Assembly (NCBI RefSeq): GCF_028728065.1
Contig: NZ_CP117811.1
Location: 2,356,001-2,420,000, forward strand
Direction: 5' to 3'
DNA: 64,000 nucleotides
Source: Lentisphaera profundi
GTDB taxonomy: Bacteria > Verrucomicrobiota > Lentisphaeria > Lentisphaerales > Lentisphaeraceae
The notes beneath the pieces are model-generated. The model ran no database searches, was not told where the DNA came from, and saw only the letters and a program-made list of their open reading frames with translations. Position numbers and translations under genes: made by a program. Positions 26,480 through 34,369 of this stretch are shown here, one piece after another; within the stretch, counting starts at the first letter, position 1, and each line of letters begins with the position of its first letter.

Positions 26480-27726
26480 AGTGCCTCCAGTTTTTTCATT
26501 TCTCGCTTTATCACTGGCAAGCGCTTTTTGATAATGAATTCATCCACATCACAAGCCCTGAGAATCTGCTCTAAATCTTTCAGTTTTTTAATAAAGAGAC
26601 AAAAGTCCTCATAGATATGGTCACCGTACTGCCCAAGCTCAGCTACAATTTCACGCCAATGAGGCTGACTTCCTTGTTCATGCTTAAACCAAATGGAACG
26701 GCGCATAAAAATATCATTAGGATCGTGAAACATCGGGGCAAAATCATAGAGAGGCGAAAGTCGAATCGTTTTTTCTTTTTTCAGCATAGCTGAATTCCTG
26801 CCATGATTATCGGGATTGCCCAATAAAACATTCAGCAGATCTCGTTTCAAAAACTCAATAATATCTTGCTCAGGTGATGTGGAATACTTAGCAATCAATT
26901 CACAAAAGAGGAAATTATCAGATATTTGCCCACGTTGAGTAATTTGCGCAGTAGAGTACAAAGATTCCAAGCCATAACAATAGCGCTTCCCATCTTTTAC
27001 TTGACGATCAAAGCGCGGTATAAAGAGTGCCCCATCTTTATAAATAAGCGGCTTGCCCGTATTCAAAGCTAAGTTACGCGCCACCTCGTAATATGCGGCT
27101 TCATTTTTCAAGACCTCAAGATCAGCTTTTGTTTTACCCCTCGGAAATTTAACAATGAAATGCTCCTGAATGAGCTTACTTGGCAGCAAGCCTGAATCAA
27201 CATAGAAGTGATTTTCGCTATCCTTGGCAACTAAAAACTTAGGTGCATCCCCTTGCACATCCGTGGCGCCATCAATCTGCACTCCACAAGCCTTGGCATG
27301 AGCAAGAAAGTTTTCATTTTTCTGGATGATTTCATCTTCCGTAAAAGAAACAAAATCTTGTCCGGAAATATTTTTGATAAACTCTGTGGTCAACTCTCCC
27401 GTCACTCGTAGGTTGCCAATGGGATTCCATGCACCCACTTGTATAAGAAAGTCATCATCTCCGCGCCCGTATTTCTCAAGCAAAAAACGCTTGCCATTGC
27501 CTGAAGGCATTAAATCTAAAATAAAGGCGGGCCAATCTTTATAAGTGAAGAATTCAAAGCTACAATCTAAGCCGAGACTGACTCGCGCTTCTGCTTCGTT
27601 ATCAATATGCTTAAAGACATAGTCCATATCATATTCCAAAAAAATCCCACGATCATTTTTTTCGAACTTCGCTATGCTCTCATATTTCTGTAAAGAATTA
27701 TCAAATTTGTAGATCTCATAAAACAT
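26476..27726 (-). CDS. HipA-like serine/threonine kinase toxin
   Basis: A 416-residue HipA-family kinase. Visible motifs are IVKFPRGK near residue 191 (ATP-binding lysine), LFIPRFDRQ, the catalytic GNPDNHGRN at 303-311 (D306, H308, N311) and SPLYDFAPMF with the metal-binding D328. HipA-type kinases phosphorylate an aminoacyl-tRNA synthetase or another target and cause dormancy; the target here is unknown. The gene pair is surrounded by the same ~80-bp repeats on both sides, which points to acquisition by recombination. Confidence 0.85.
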   Translation of the reverse strand: MFYEIYKFDNSLQKYESIAKFEKNDRGIFLEYDMDYVFKHIDNEAEARVSLGLDCSFEFFTYKDWPAFILDLMPSGNGKRFLLEKYGRGDDDFLIQVGAWNPIGNLRVTGELTTEFIKNISGQDFVSFTEDEIIQKNENFLAHAKACGVQIDGATDVQGDAPKFLVAKDSENHFYVDSGLLPSKLIQEHFIVKFPRGKTKADLEVLKNEAAYYEVARNLALNTGKPLIYKDGALFIPRFDRQVKDGKRYCYGLESLYSTAQITQRGQISDNFLFCELIAKYSTSPEQDIIEFLKRDLLNVLLGNPDNHGRNSAMLKKEKTIRLSPLYDFAPMFHDPNDIFMRRSIWFKHEQGSQPHWREIVAELGQYGDHIYEDFCLFIKKLKDLEQILRACDVDEFIIKKRLPVIKREMKKLEAL

Positions 27727-28567
27727 AAAATTACCAATATAATAGTTTGTAAATGACCTTTATTGATTATTATATACTAATATTTTAGTATATCAAGCTA
27801 AGTACTAGTCAATCCATATATAAGACGGAGTCATGAAGATTTGAAAAAGCAAGTTGAGGGAAACCACAGATCTAACAGATCGTGCAGATGCTGAAGGGAC
27901 AATTTTAAATTCTGAATGCTTAATTTTGAATTGGATATGTATATCTCGAGCAAGGTGAGAATGAAATCTGTTTTATCTGTACGACCTGTGCTAGGTTTTT
28001 TGTAGGGTTGGCAGTTGGCAGTTTTCAGTGTGTCCTGTATTTGAGTTCGATTCCGAATGGGATTCGGTACTCCCAGCTGTGGAGCCTAAATTTGGAGCGG
28101 ACGGGACGTCCGCGGTCCCGGGCAAGCTAATTTTGAATTGGAGCAAGGTGAGAATAAAATCTGTTTTATCTGTACGATCTGTGCTAGGTTTTTTTGTAGG
28201 GTACTCAGTTGGCAGTTTTCGGTATGTCCTGAATCTGAGTTCGATTCCGAATGGAATTCGGTGCTCCCAGCTGTGGAGCCTAAATTTGGAGCGGACGGGA
28301 CGTCCGCGGTCCCGAGCAAGCAAATTTTGAATTGTATATAGATCCCCGAATTATACGCAATAATATATGGACCTGTAGAAAATCAAAAGCCTAAACCACG
28401 AATTAATGAACAACATTCTCAGCGCGTAGCGCGTTTTCTCAGGACGAAGACCATCCGTTCCGCCCCTTATTAAAACACATTTTCACAAAAGAACTTTTAT
28501 TTTTTGACTTAGGGCGTATTTTTGCGAACTTATATAACAAACATTAGATAATTAGGACACTTACACA
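27727..28567. repeat. Intergenic repeat zone right of hipBA with a 194-bp tandem duplication
   Basis: No gene. Two more copies of the ~80-bp repeat lie at 27953-28020 and 28141-28220. A unit starting GTTGGCAGTTTTC at 28014 recurs at 28208 with a period of 194 bp. Each copy holds a GAATGG/AATTCGG..CCCAGCTGTGGAG stretch and the palindrome GCGGACGGGACGTCCGC (28095 and 28289). CCACAGATCTAACAGAT lies near 27855. A single unit like the 20-bp arrays further right (CTCAGCGCGTAGCGCGTTTT) is at about 28424. Confidence 0.8.
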
Positions 28568-28816
28568 ATGGCTAATATTGACGCAAAACACGCTGAGAGT
28601 GTTACCGGCGCTTTTTATTGCACCGATGCTGACGACGATAACGGCGAAGGCTGCATCGCTTGTGGTCTCTGCTACGGAGCTGCACCAGAATTTTTCCAAG
28701 AAGATGATGCAGGCAATGCCTACGTTTTCAAACAACCTGAATCTGACGACGAAATCGCGCTCTGCCAAGAGCAGCTAGAAGATTGCCCTGTTGATTCAAT
28801 TGGTAATGACGCTTAG
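28568..28816 (+). CDS. Ferredoxin, single [4Fe-4S] type
   Basis: An 82-residue acidic electron carrier. Cysteines C29, C32 and C35 (GCIACGLC) and C73 followed by proline (DCPVDSI) are the usual ligands of one [4Fe-4S] cluster; C18 and C66 are extra. The sequence is highly acidic (DADDDNGEG, EDDAGN), which suits low-potential ferredoxins. It stands alone, on the opposite strand from its neighbours, and ends with its own terminator. The partner is unknown. Confidence 0.9.
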   Translation: MANIDAKHAESVTGAFYCTDADDDNGEGCIACGLCYGAAPEFFQEDDAGNAYVFKQPESDDEIALCQEQLEDCPVDSIGNDA

Positions 28817-28840
28817 TTTCAACTAATCCATCATCACTTC

Positions 28841-28873
28841 AAAAAAGCTCGCTTGAATGCGGGCTTTTTTTTT
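28841..28873 (+). terminator. Rho-independent terminator of the ferredoxin gene
   Basis: Stem AAAGCTCGC / GCGGGCTTT with loop TTGAAT followed by nine T residues; it lies 25 bases after the ferredoxin stop. Confidence 0.88.
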
Positions 28874-28955
28874 GCTTCATTCTCAGGTCTCAGGTTTCAG
28901 GTTTCAGGTTTCAGTGTCTTGTGTCTTGTCCTGATATAGCTTGTCACTCCAATAA

Positions 28956-29214
28956 GGGAGTAAGGGTTTCACCACAGATCTAGCGGATAGGACAGATGAG
29001 GGGGCAATTTTAAATTATGAATGTTTAATTTTGAATAAAGGAATTGAACCACGGAATGCACGGAGTCACACAGAGGAAAAAGCTTAAACCACTAATCTTC
29101 GCTAATGCACACTAAGACATGGTGAAGAGCGATGGTTTGACGGAGTGCACGGAGATGGATAATTGTAAATAATGAATTTTTAATTTTGAATTAAATATAG
29201 ACAAAAAGAAATAC
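28956..29214. repeat. Left copy of the ~260-bp direct repeat flanking manC
   Basis: It begins GGGAGTAAGGGTTTCACC and runs into the 20-bp array. From 29031 to 29230 it is identical by eye to 31093-31292 (200 bases). It contains ACCACGGAATGCACGGAG, ACCACTAATCTTCGCTAATG and GACGGAGTGCACGGAG. Confidence 0.9.
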
Positions 29215-29354
29215 CTCAGCACGAAGTGCGGAAACTCAGCACGTAGTGCGTAAACTCAGCACGTAGTGCGTAAACTCAGCACGTAGTGCGTAAACTCAGC
29301 ACGTAGTGCGTAAACTCAGCACGTAGTGCGTAAACTCAGCACGTAGTGCGTAAT
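29215..29354. repeat. Tandem array, seven 20-bp units, at the 3' end of manC
   Basis: Seven copies of a 20-bp unit (CTCAGCACGTAGTGCGTAAA; the first has GAAGTGCGG). Each unit holds the hairpin GCAC-GTA-GTGC. The array ends directly at the stop codon of manC (29355), so it would form the 3' untranslated region of its message. There are no spacers between units, so it is not a CRISPR. Confidence 0.93.
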
Positions 29355-30794
29355 CTACTTATCTGAACGTCCGTACTTATCATTGAGACGAATGATATCA
29401 TCTTCACCTAGATATTCGCCGGATTGGATTTCAATGATATCCAATTGTATTTTACCGGGGTTTTCTAAGTAATGAACTGTGCCCTTGGGAATATAAACAG
29501 ATTCATTTTCATGAAGAAATTTTTCTTCTTCTCCAATAAGCACTTTTGCCGTCCCTGAAACCACTACCCAATGCTCTGCACGATGATGATGTAGTTGGGT
29601 TGAGAGCTTGGCACCTTGCTTTACGGTAATTCTTTTTACTTTAAAACGCTCACCCTCGTCCACGGTTGTATAAGAACCCCAAGGACGATGAACTGTACTA
29701 TGCAGATCTAGTTCTTCACGACCTTTAAGTTCAGTCAGTAGCAACTTAATTGAGTCAATTTTTGAACGATCCGCAATTAATAAAGCACTGGGAGTATCGA
29801 TGATAATCAGATTCTCCACGCCTAAAGTGGTAATTAATCGTGAGCCGCCATTAATGTAGGAATTTTTCGTGTCAACACAAACTGCATCCGTCTGAGGTGT
29901 AATGGCATTGCCATTCTCATCCGAATTTGCATCTTTATAAACTGACTCCCAAGAACCAAGATCATTCCAACCCGCGTCCAAACTGACAACCGCTGCATTT
30001 TTTGTATTCTCCATCACTGCATAATCAATTGATTCTGATGGACATTCACTAAAGAGTTTTTCATTGAGACGAATAAAATTCAAATCCTGCTCCGAAGCTT
30101 CATAAGCTAAGCGACTTGCTTCATAAAGTTCAGGTCGAAGTTTTTCGAGTTCTTGTAAATACACTGACGCTTTAAAAACAAACATGCCGCTATTCCAAAG
30201 GTAATCACCACTCGCTAAATATTTTTTCGCCGTTTCAAGATTCGGTTTTTCTTTAAATTTATTAATTTCATAACTCGCATCACCCAAAGCTTCGCCACGC
30301 TGAATATAGCCATAGCCCGTCTCTGGCTCATCTGCCACTATCCCAAAAGTCACAAGTTTACCTTGCTGAGCTAAATCTACGGCTCTAGCAATCGCTTCGT
30401 GAAAGGCCCCAATATTTTTGATATCATGATCTGCTGCTAAAACCAATAATAAGGCATCCTCAGAGGATTTCATTGCATGAAAAGCCGCGGCGGCGATGGC
30501 AGGTGCTGTATTGCGACCTACTGGCTCTAGTATTAATCCATTTGACTCGCAAGCTATTTGACGTAACTGCTCTTCGGCCAAGAAACGGTGCTCATCATTG
30601 CACAGTAAAATGGGTTCCGCTAAATTCGCCAAGCCATTTAGCCGTTTGATGGTTAATTGGAGCATACTCTCATCTGCCGCTAACAATGGTAAAAATTGCT
30701 TGGGATACATAGATCTAGATAATGGCCACAGACGCGTTCCTGAACCACCTGCTAAAATGACGGGAACTAAATTATTTTCTTTTGACAAACTCAT
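29355..30794 (-). CDS. manC: Mannose-1-phosphate guanylyltransferase / mannose-6-phosphate isomerase
   Basis: A bifunctional type II enzyme that makes GDP-mannose. The nucleotidyltransferase half has [15 protein letters not shown] near residue 12, then MYPKQFLPLL, and LEPVGRNTAPAIAAAA near 80. The C-terminal cupin half has HRPWGSYTTVDEGERFKVKR near residue 365 and LHHHRAEHWVVVSGTAKV. The ATG at 30794 with AAAAAAGG upstream is preferred over a TTG at 30830, giving 479 residues. It could feed the perosamine-like aminotransferase at 13793. The gene is framed by direct repeats, so its position may be secondary. Confidence 0.93.
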   Translation of the reverse strand: MSLSKENNLVPVILAGGSGTRLWPLSRSMYPKQFLPLLAADESMLQLTIKRLNGLANLAEPILLCNDEHRFLAEEQLRQIACESNGLILEPVGRNTAPAIAAAAFHAMKSSEDALLLVLAADHDIKNIGAFHEAIARAVDLAQQGKLVTFGIVADEPETGYGYIQRGEALGDASYEINKFKEKPNLETAKKYLASGDYLWNSGMFVFKASVYLQELEKLRPELYEASRLAYEASEQDLNFIRLNEKLFSECPSESIDYAVMENTKNAAVVSLDAGWNDLGSWESVYKDANSDENGNAITPQTDAVCVDTKNSYINGGSRLITTLGVENLIIIDTPSALLIADRSKIDSIKLLLTELKGREELDLHSTVHRPWGSYTTVDEGERFKVKRITVKQGAKLSTQLHHHRAEHWVVVSGTAKVLIGEEEKFLHENESVYIPKGTVHYLENPGKIQLDIIEIQSGEYLGEDDIIRLNDKYGRSDK

Positions 30795-30920
30795 AATGAT
30801 GCCTTTTTTGATAAAATTGATTTTTATCAAGTTACTTTAAGTATGGCCTATCAGCAAGTGAAGGATTCTATAAGTCGAAACAAATTTTAGTTTGAAGCTC
30901 AGCTGAAGATGAGAGCTTAA

Positions 30921-31024
30921 GGGAGTAAGGGAGTAAGGGAGTAAGGGAGTAAGGGAGTAAGGGAGTAAGGGAGTAAGGGAGTAAGGGAGTAAGGGAGTAA
31001 GGGAGTAAGGGAGTAAGGGAGTAA
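30921..31024. repeat. Tandem array of thirteen GGGAGTAA octamers
   Basis: Thirteen exact copies of the 8-bp unit GGGAGTAA. The left member of the direct repeat pair has only one copy at 28956-28963, so the array has expanded in the right copy. Confidence 0.95.
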
Positions 31025-31276
31025 GGGTTTTCACCACAGACCTAGTAGACAGTGCAGATGAGGGGATAATTTTTAATTATGAATGTTTAATGTTGAATAA
31101 AGGAATTGAACCACGGAATGCACGGAGTCACACAGAGGAAAAAGCTTAAACCACTAATCTTCGCTAATGCACACTAAGACATGGTGAAGAGCGATGGTTT
31201 GACGGAGTGCACGGAGATGGATAATTGTAAATAATGAATTTTTAATTTTGAATTAAATATAGACAAAAAGAAATAC
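31017..31276. repeat. Right copy of the ~260-bp direct repeat flanking manC
   Basis: The counterpart of 28956-29214 in the same direction. It is identical over 31093-31292 and less similar before that (ATCTAGCGGAT against ACCTAGTAGAC). It runs into the second 20-bp array. Confidence 0.9.
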
Positions 31277-31536
31277 CTCAGCACGAAGTGCGTAAACTCA
31301 GCACGAAGTGCGTAAACTCAGCACGAAGGGCGTAAACTCAGCACGAAGGGCGTAAACTCAGCACGAAGGGCGTAAACTCAGCACGAAGGGCGTAAACTCA
31401 GCACGAAGGGCGTAAACTCAGCACGAAGGGCGTAAACTCAGCACGAAGGGCGTAAACTCAGCACGAAGGGCGTAAACTCAGCACGAAGGGCGTAAACTCA
31501 GCACTAAGTCCGTAAACTCAGCACGAAGGGCGTAAA
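31277..31536. repeat. Tandem array, thirteen 20-bp units, at the 3' end of tsaC
   Basis: Thirteen 20-bp units, the first two CTCAGCACGAAGTGCGTAAA, most others CTCAGCACGAAGGGCGTAAA, one CACTAAGTCC variant. The change GTGC to GGGC breaks the small hairpin and has spread through the array. It ends four bases before the tsaC stop codon. Confidence 0.93.
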
Positions 31537-31540
31537 CTAA

Positions 31541-32509
31541 TCAGGAACGTTTGGCGGCGGCTTTGAGGAGGCGGTCCATGATGGCGGCGGCGAGGTCATT
31601 GCCGGTGAGTTCGTAGACGTAAATAATGTCGAGCCCTAGAGAATCTAGGCGATGCAGGGCCGAAAAGAGATTATGGGCAATAGATTTAAAATCATCGTCC
31701 TGCTCACTTAAGACTTCAACCTCATCCGCCTCAATAGTCCCTTTCCCCATTTGTAAAAAGCCGATTTTTACTGATTGCGCAAAGCCAGGGTTTTCATCCT
31801 TCTTTAAAATGACTAATTTGGTATTCGGGGCATAATGGCTCGCTAATTGCCCTGGTGCGAGAGGTCTTTCTAAAACCGCTTTACCGTACTGAACTGAACC
31901 GGTGATGCGACGGATGTCCTCTGCACTTATCGCACCCTGACGTAAAATGATCGCTTCACCACTGGTGCAATCCACAATAGTCGACTCTATACCCCAATCA
32001 CATTCACCACCATCTAAAATAATATCTACTTCTTCACCTAACTGAGAATCCACATGCTCCGCAGTGGTCGGGGAGAGGTAGCCAAAGGGATTCGCACTAG
32101 GAGCGGCCACGGGAATTTTTGCTTCACTTAATAACGCTAATGCTAAAGGATGGGCAGGCATGCGGATTGCCACCGTATCTAAACCAGCAGTAATGAGTTC
32201 AGGCACTAAATCAGTTTTTTTGAAAACGATTGTAATTGGACCAGGCCAAAAAGCCTCGGCTAAATCCGAGGCCACTTTGGGAACTTCTTGAACTAAGTCA
32301 GTGACTTGGTACATCTCCGCAATATGAACAATAAGCGGATCATATTTGGGCCGCTTCTTGGCTTTAAAAATCTTTTCACAAGCTTCTGCAGACAGAGCAT
32401 TCGCACCGAGACCATAAACCGTCTCAGTTGCAAAAGCCACCAAATTATTTTTTTGTAAATGCTTGGCAGCTTTTTTAATGTTTTCCTCTGTCCCTCGGAA
32501 AATCGCCAT
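31541..32509 (-). CDS. tsaC: L-threonylcarbamoyladenylate synthase (Sua5/YrdC type)
   Basis: Makes the threonylcarbamoyl-AMP used for t6A at position 37 of ANN-reading tRNAs. The YrdC core shows LVAFATETVYGLGANAL near residue 23, KIFKAKKRPKYDPLIVHI, FWPGPITIVF and VAAPSANPFGYLSPT. A C-terminal domain of ~120 residues follows, so this is the long Sua5 form (322 residues). The ATG at 32509 is chosen because the longer frame would run through the whole end of purE. TrmO, which modifies t6A further, is encoded at 47124. Confidence 0.92.
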   Translation of the reverse strand: MAIFRGTEENIKKAAKHLQKNNLVAFATETVYGLGANALSAEACEKIFKAKKRPKYDPLIVHIAEMYQVTDLVQEVPKVASDLAEAFWPGPITIVFKKTDLVPELITAGLDTVAIRMPAHPLALALLSEAKIPVAAPSANPFGYLSPTTAEHVDSQLGEEVDIILDGGECDWGIESTIVDCTSGEAIILRQGAISAEDIRRITGSVQYGKAVLERPLAPGQLASHYAPNTKLVILKKDENPGFAQSVKIGFLQMGKGTIEADEVEVLSEQDDDFKSIAHNLFSALHRLDSLGLDIIYVYELTGNDLAAAIMDRLLKAAAKRS

Positions 32510-32513
32510 TTTT

Positions 32514-33014
32514 TTAAGCTTTGTCCTCAGCTTCCATTTTTGCCGCTTTTTCGAGAACCATTTCATCCATGCCTTTTTTGTAGGCAATCATTTTCTCACG
32601 ATACTCAGGAAATTTCCCACCGAGTATTTGCACCGCGAGCAGGCCTGCATTTTTAGCATTATTAATGGCAACACTCGCAACTGGAACTCCGCCGGGCATT
32701 TGCACAATGGAGAGCAAAGAATCCAAACCTTGAAGATTCGAACTGCGCACCGGGACACCGATGATTGGGAGCGGAGAAATAGCTGCCACCATACCTGGCA
32801 AGTGAGCGGCACCACCGGCACCAGCAATAATCACTTCTAAGCCACGGTCGGCTGCTGACTCTGAATACTTATATAGCTTATCAGGTGTTCTATGTGCAGA
32901 GACAATAGAGATTTCGTAAGGCACGCCGAATTCTTTCATAATTTCGCGTGCTGCATCCATAACTGGTAGATCTGAATCACTACCCATAATAATTCCAACG
33001 ACTGGCTTCGACAT
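32514..33014 (-). CDS. purE: N5-carboxyaminoimidazole ribonucleotide mutase
   Basis: A 166-residue purine biosynthesis enzyme that converts N5-CAIR to CAIR. It has [17 protein letters not shown] at the start, SAHRTPDKL near residue 39, [20 protein letters not shown] near 62 and [19 protein letters not shown] near 88, all hallmark PurE blocks. It follows purK by three bases, the usual purK-purE pair, and its stop is just before the tsaC start. Confidence 0.97.
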   Translation of the reverse strand: MSKPVVGIIMGSDSDLPVMDAAREIMKEFGVPYEISIVSAHRTPDKLYKYSESAADRGLEVIIAGAGGAAHLPGMVAAISPLPIIGVPVRSSNLQGLDSLLSIVQMPGGVPVASVAINNAKNAGLLAVQILGGKFPEYREKMIAYKKGMDEMVLEKAAKMEAEDKA

Positions 33015-33017
33015 AAT

Positions 33018-34136
33018 TTACTCCGAGATAACTTTTAAATTTTTCTTAACGATCAGAGCCTTATCTAAGGCATCTTCTAAAACTGTGGAAGTCACTGTGA
33101 CGTGACCCATTTTGCGAAAACCGCGGGTCTCTGCTTTGCCATACATATGCAATGAAACTCCAGGGATGTGGAGACAAACTTCAAGGCCATGGAGGTATGG
33201 CTCACCCGTGTAGCCTGGCTCACCTAAAAGGTTGTACATAACACAGGGACGCGTTTGATCCGGCGAGCCTAGGGGCAGGCCTGCTACCGCGCGAATATGC
33301 TGTTCATACTGACTCGTCACACAAGCCTCGATAGTATAATGCCCAGAGTTATGAGGACGTGGTGCGACTTCATTAACAAAAATCTCACCTGCTTTGTCCA
33401 CAAACATTTCTACGCCAAAAATACCTGCACCACCCAGTGCCTCAATAGTTTTCTCCGCTAGATCACGTGCCTTCGCTTCGAGTTCAGGGGAAATTCTTGC
33501 AGGGACAATGCATAGATCGAGAATATTTGAGCGATCATCAAAAGTCATTTCAGTCACGGGGTAAGAGACGATATCTCCATCAATCCCGCGTGCGACCATC
33601 ACTCCCAATTCCATCTCGAGATCTACCATTTTTTCGAGCATGCAAGCTCCTGGCAATTTTTCTGCCATGGCCGTTTTGTCTTTCATCACTAATACGCCCT
33701 TGCCATCGTAGCCACCCTTACGAGTTTTCTGTACTAGGGGGAAACCGAAAGTGGCGAAGTCCGCATCATCTTTTAATTCAATGAAGGCAGGGGTACTAAT
33801 GCCTGCCTCTGCAATACACTGCTTTTGTAAGAGCTTATCTTGAATCACTGACAAAACACGAGGATCGGGATGAATTTTATTGCCCTGATCAGCAAGCTCA
33901 ATTAAGACCTTGGTATCGACATGTTCCAAATCATAAGTACAAATATCAGTCTCTTCGACAATTTTCTTTAAACTTTCCGGATCATTCCAAGAACCAATAA
34001 TCTGTGAATCTGCAACTTGTCCTGCAGGAGAATTCTCACCTGGATCTAACACGATTACGTGAAAACCCATCTTTTTGGCCGCTTGCGTCATCATGCGCCC
34101 TAACTGACCACCACCAATGATACCAATTGTCTTCAT
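33018..34136 (-). CDS. purK: N5-carboxyaminoimidazole ribonucleotide synthase
   Basis: An ATP-grasp enzyme of 372 residues that carboxylates AIR. The N-terminus IGIIGGGQLGRMMTQAAKKM is a PurK signature. KTRKGGYDGKGVLVM near residue 136 is the ATP-grasp loop, and IFVNEVAPRPHNSGHYTIEA near 261 is the metal and substrate site. First gene of the minus-strand set purK-purE-tsaC. The 233-base gap to the divergent mobBA gene holds no feature I can name. Confidence 0.97.
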   Translation of the reverse strand: MKTIGIIGGGQLGRMMTQAAKKMGFHVIVLDPGENSPAGQVADSQIIGSWNDPESLKKIVEETDICTYDLEHVDTKVLIELADQGNKIHPDPRVLSVIQDKLLQKQCIAEAGISTPAFIELKDDADFATFGFPLVQKTRKGGYDGKGVLVMKDKTAMAEKLPGACMLEKMVDLEMELGVMVARGIDGDIVSYPVTEMTFDDRSNILDLCIVPARISPELEAKARDLAEKTIEALGGAGIFGVEMFVDKAGEIFVNEVAPRPHNSGHYTIEACVTSQYEQHIRAVAGLPLGSPDQTRPCVMYNLLGEPGYTGEPYLHGLEVCLHIPGVSLHMYGKAETRGFRKMGHVTVTSTVLEDALDKALIVKKNLKVISE

Positions 34137-34369
34137 TTTACTTGTCTCTTACTTTAAATTATTTATCCAAAATAATGGACTTTCTCTTTTCTTCAAAAGT
34201 CTAAGTGATTTAGCTGAATAGTTTTTCCACTTCAAGCGAAAGCCAAGCCTCTGCTAAACTGCATTTGCCACCTCTATAAAAAGTTTCTGGGCGAGTTTTC
34301 ACCTTTCTTTTGTGGACAAATCATTTTTGAGATACATCTTGGCGGAAATAACCCCAGGAAGATATTTTA

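Noticed and set aside
28050..28080. tRNA-like T-arm (GTTCGATTCC)
   Set aside because: No acceptor stem, anticodon arm or CCA-end pairing around it, and the same stretch repeats 194 bp away in repeat DNA.
27991..28341. Several frames of 60-110 codons on both strands
   Set aside because: They lie in the 194-bp tandem duplication, repeat themselves, and have no ribosome site.
28504..28536. Sigma-70 promoter for the ferredoxin gene (TTGACT and TATATA)
   Set aside because: The spacing is 21 bases, too long for a confident call.
30837..31037. 66-codon minus-strand frame of repeated LTPLLPYS
   Set aside because: It is a translation of the GGGAGTAA octamer array (8 bp cycles through three frames); no ribosome site or conserved features.
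29215..31536. CRISPR array
   Set aside because: The 20-bp units abut directly without spacers, and no cas gene is present.
32510..32587. 26-codon N-terminal extension of tsaC
   Set aside because: It runs through the 3' end of purE; the internal ATG at 32509 gives the normal family start.
34137..34369. Molybdenum-cofactor riboswitch before mobBA
   Set aside because: I looked for the paired elements of the Moco RNA motif and could not build a convincing fold by eye.
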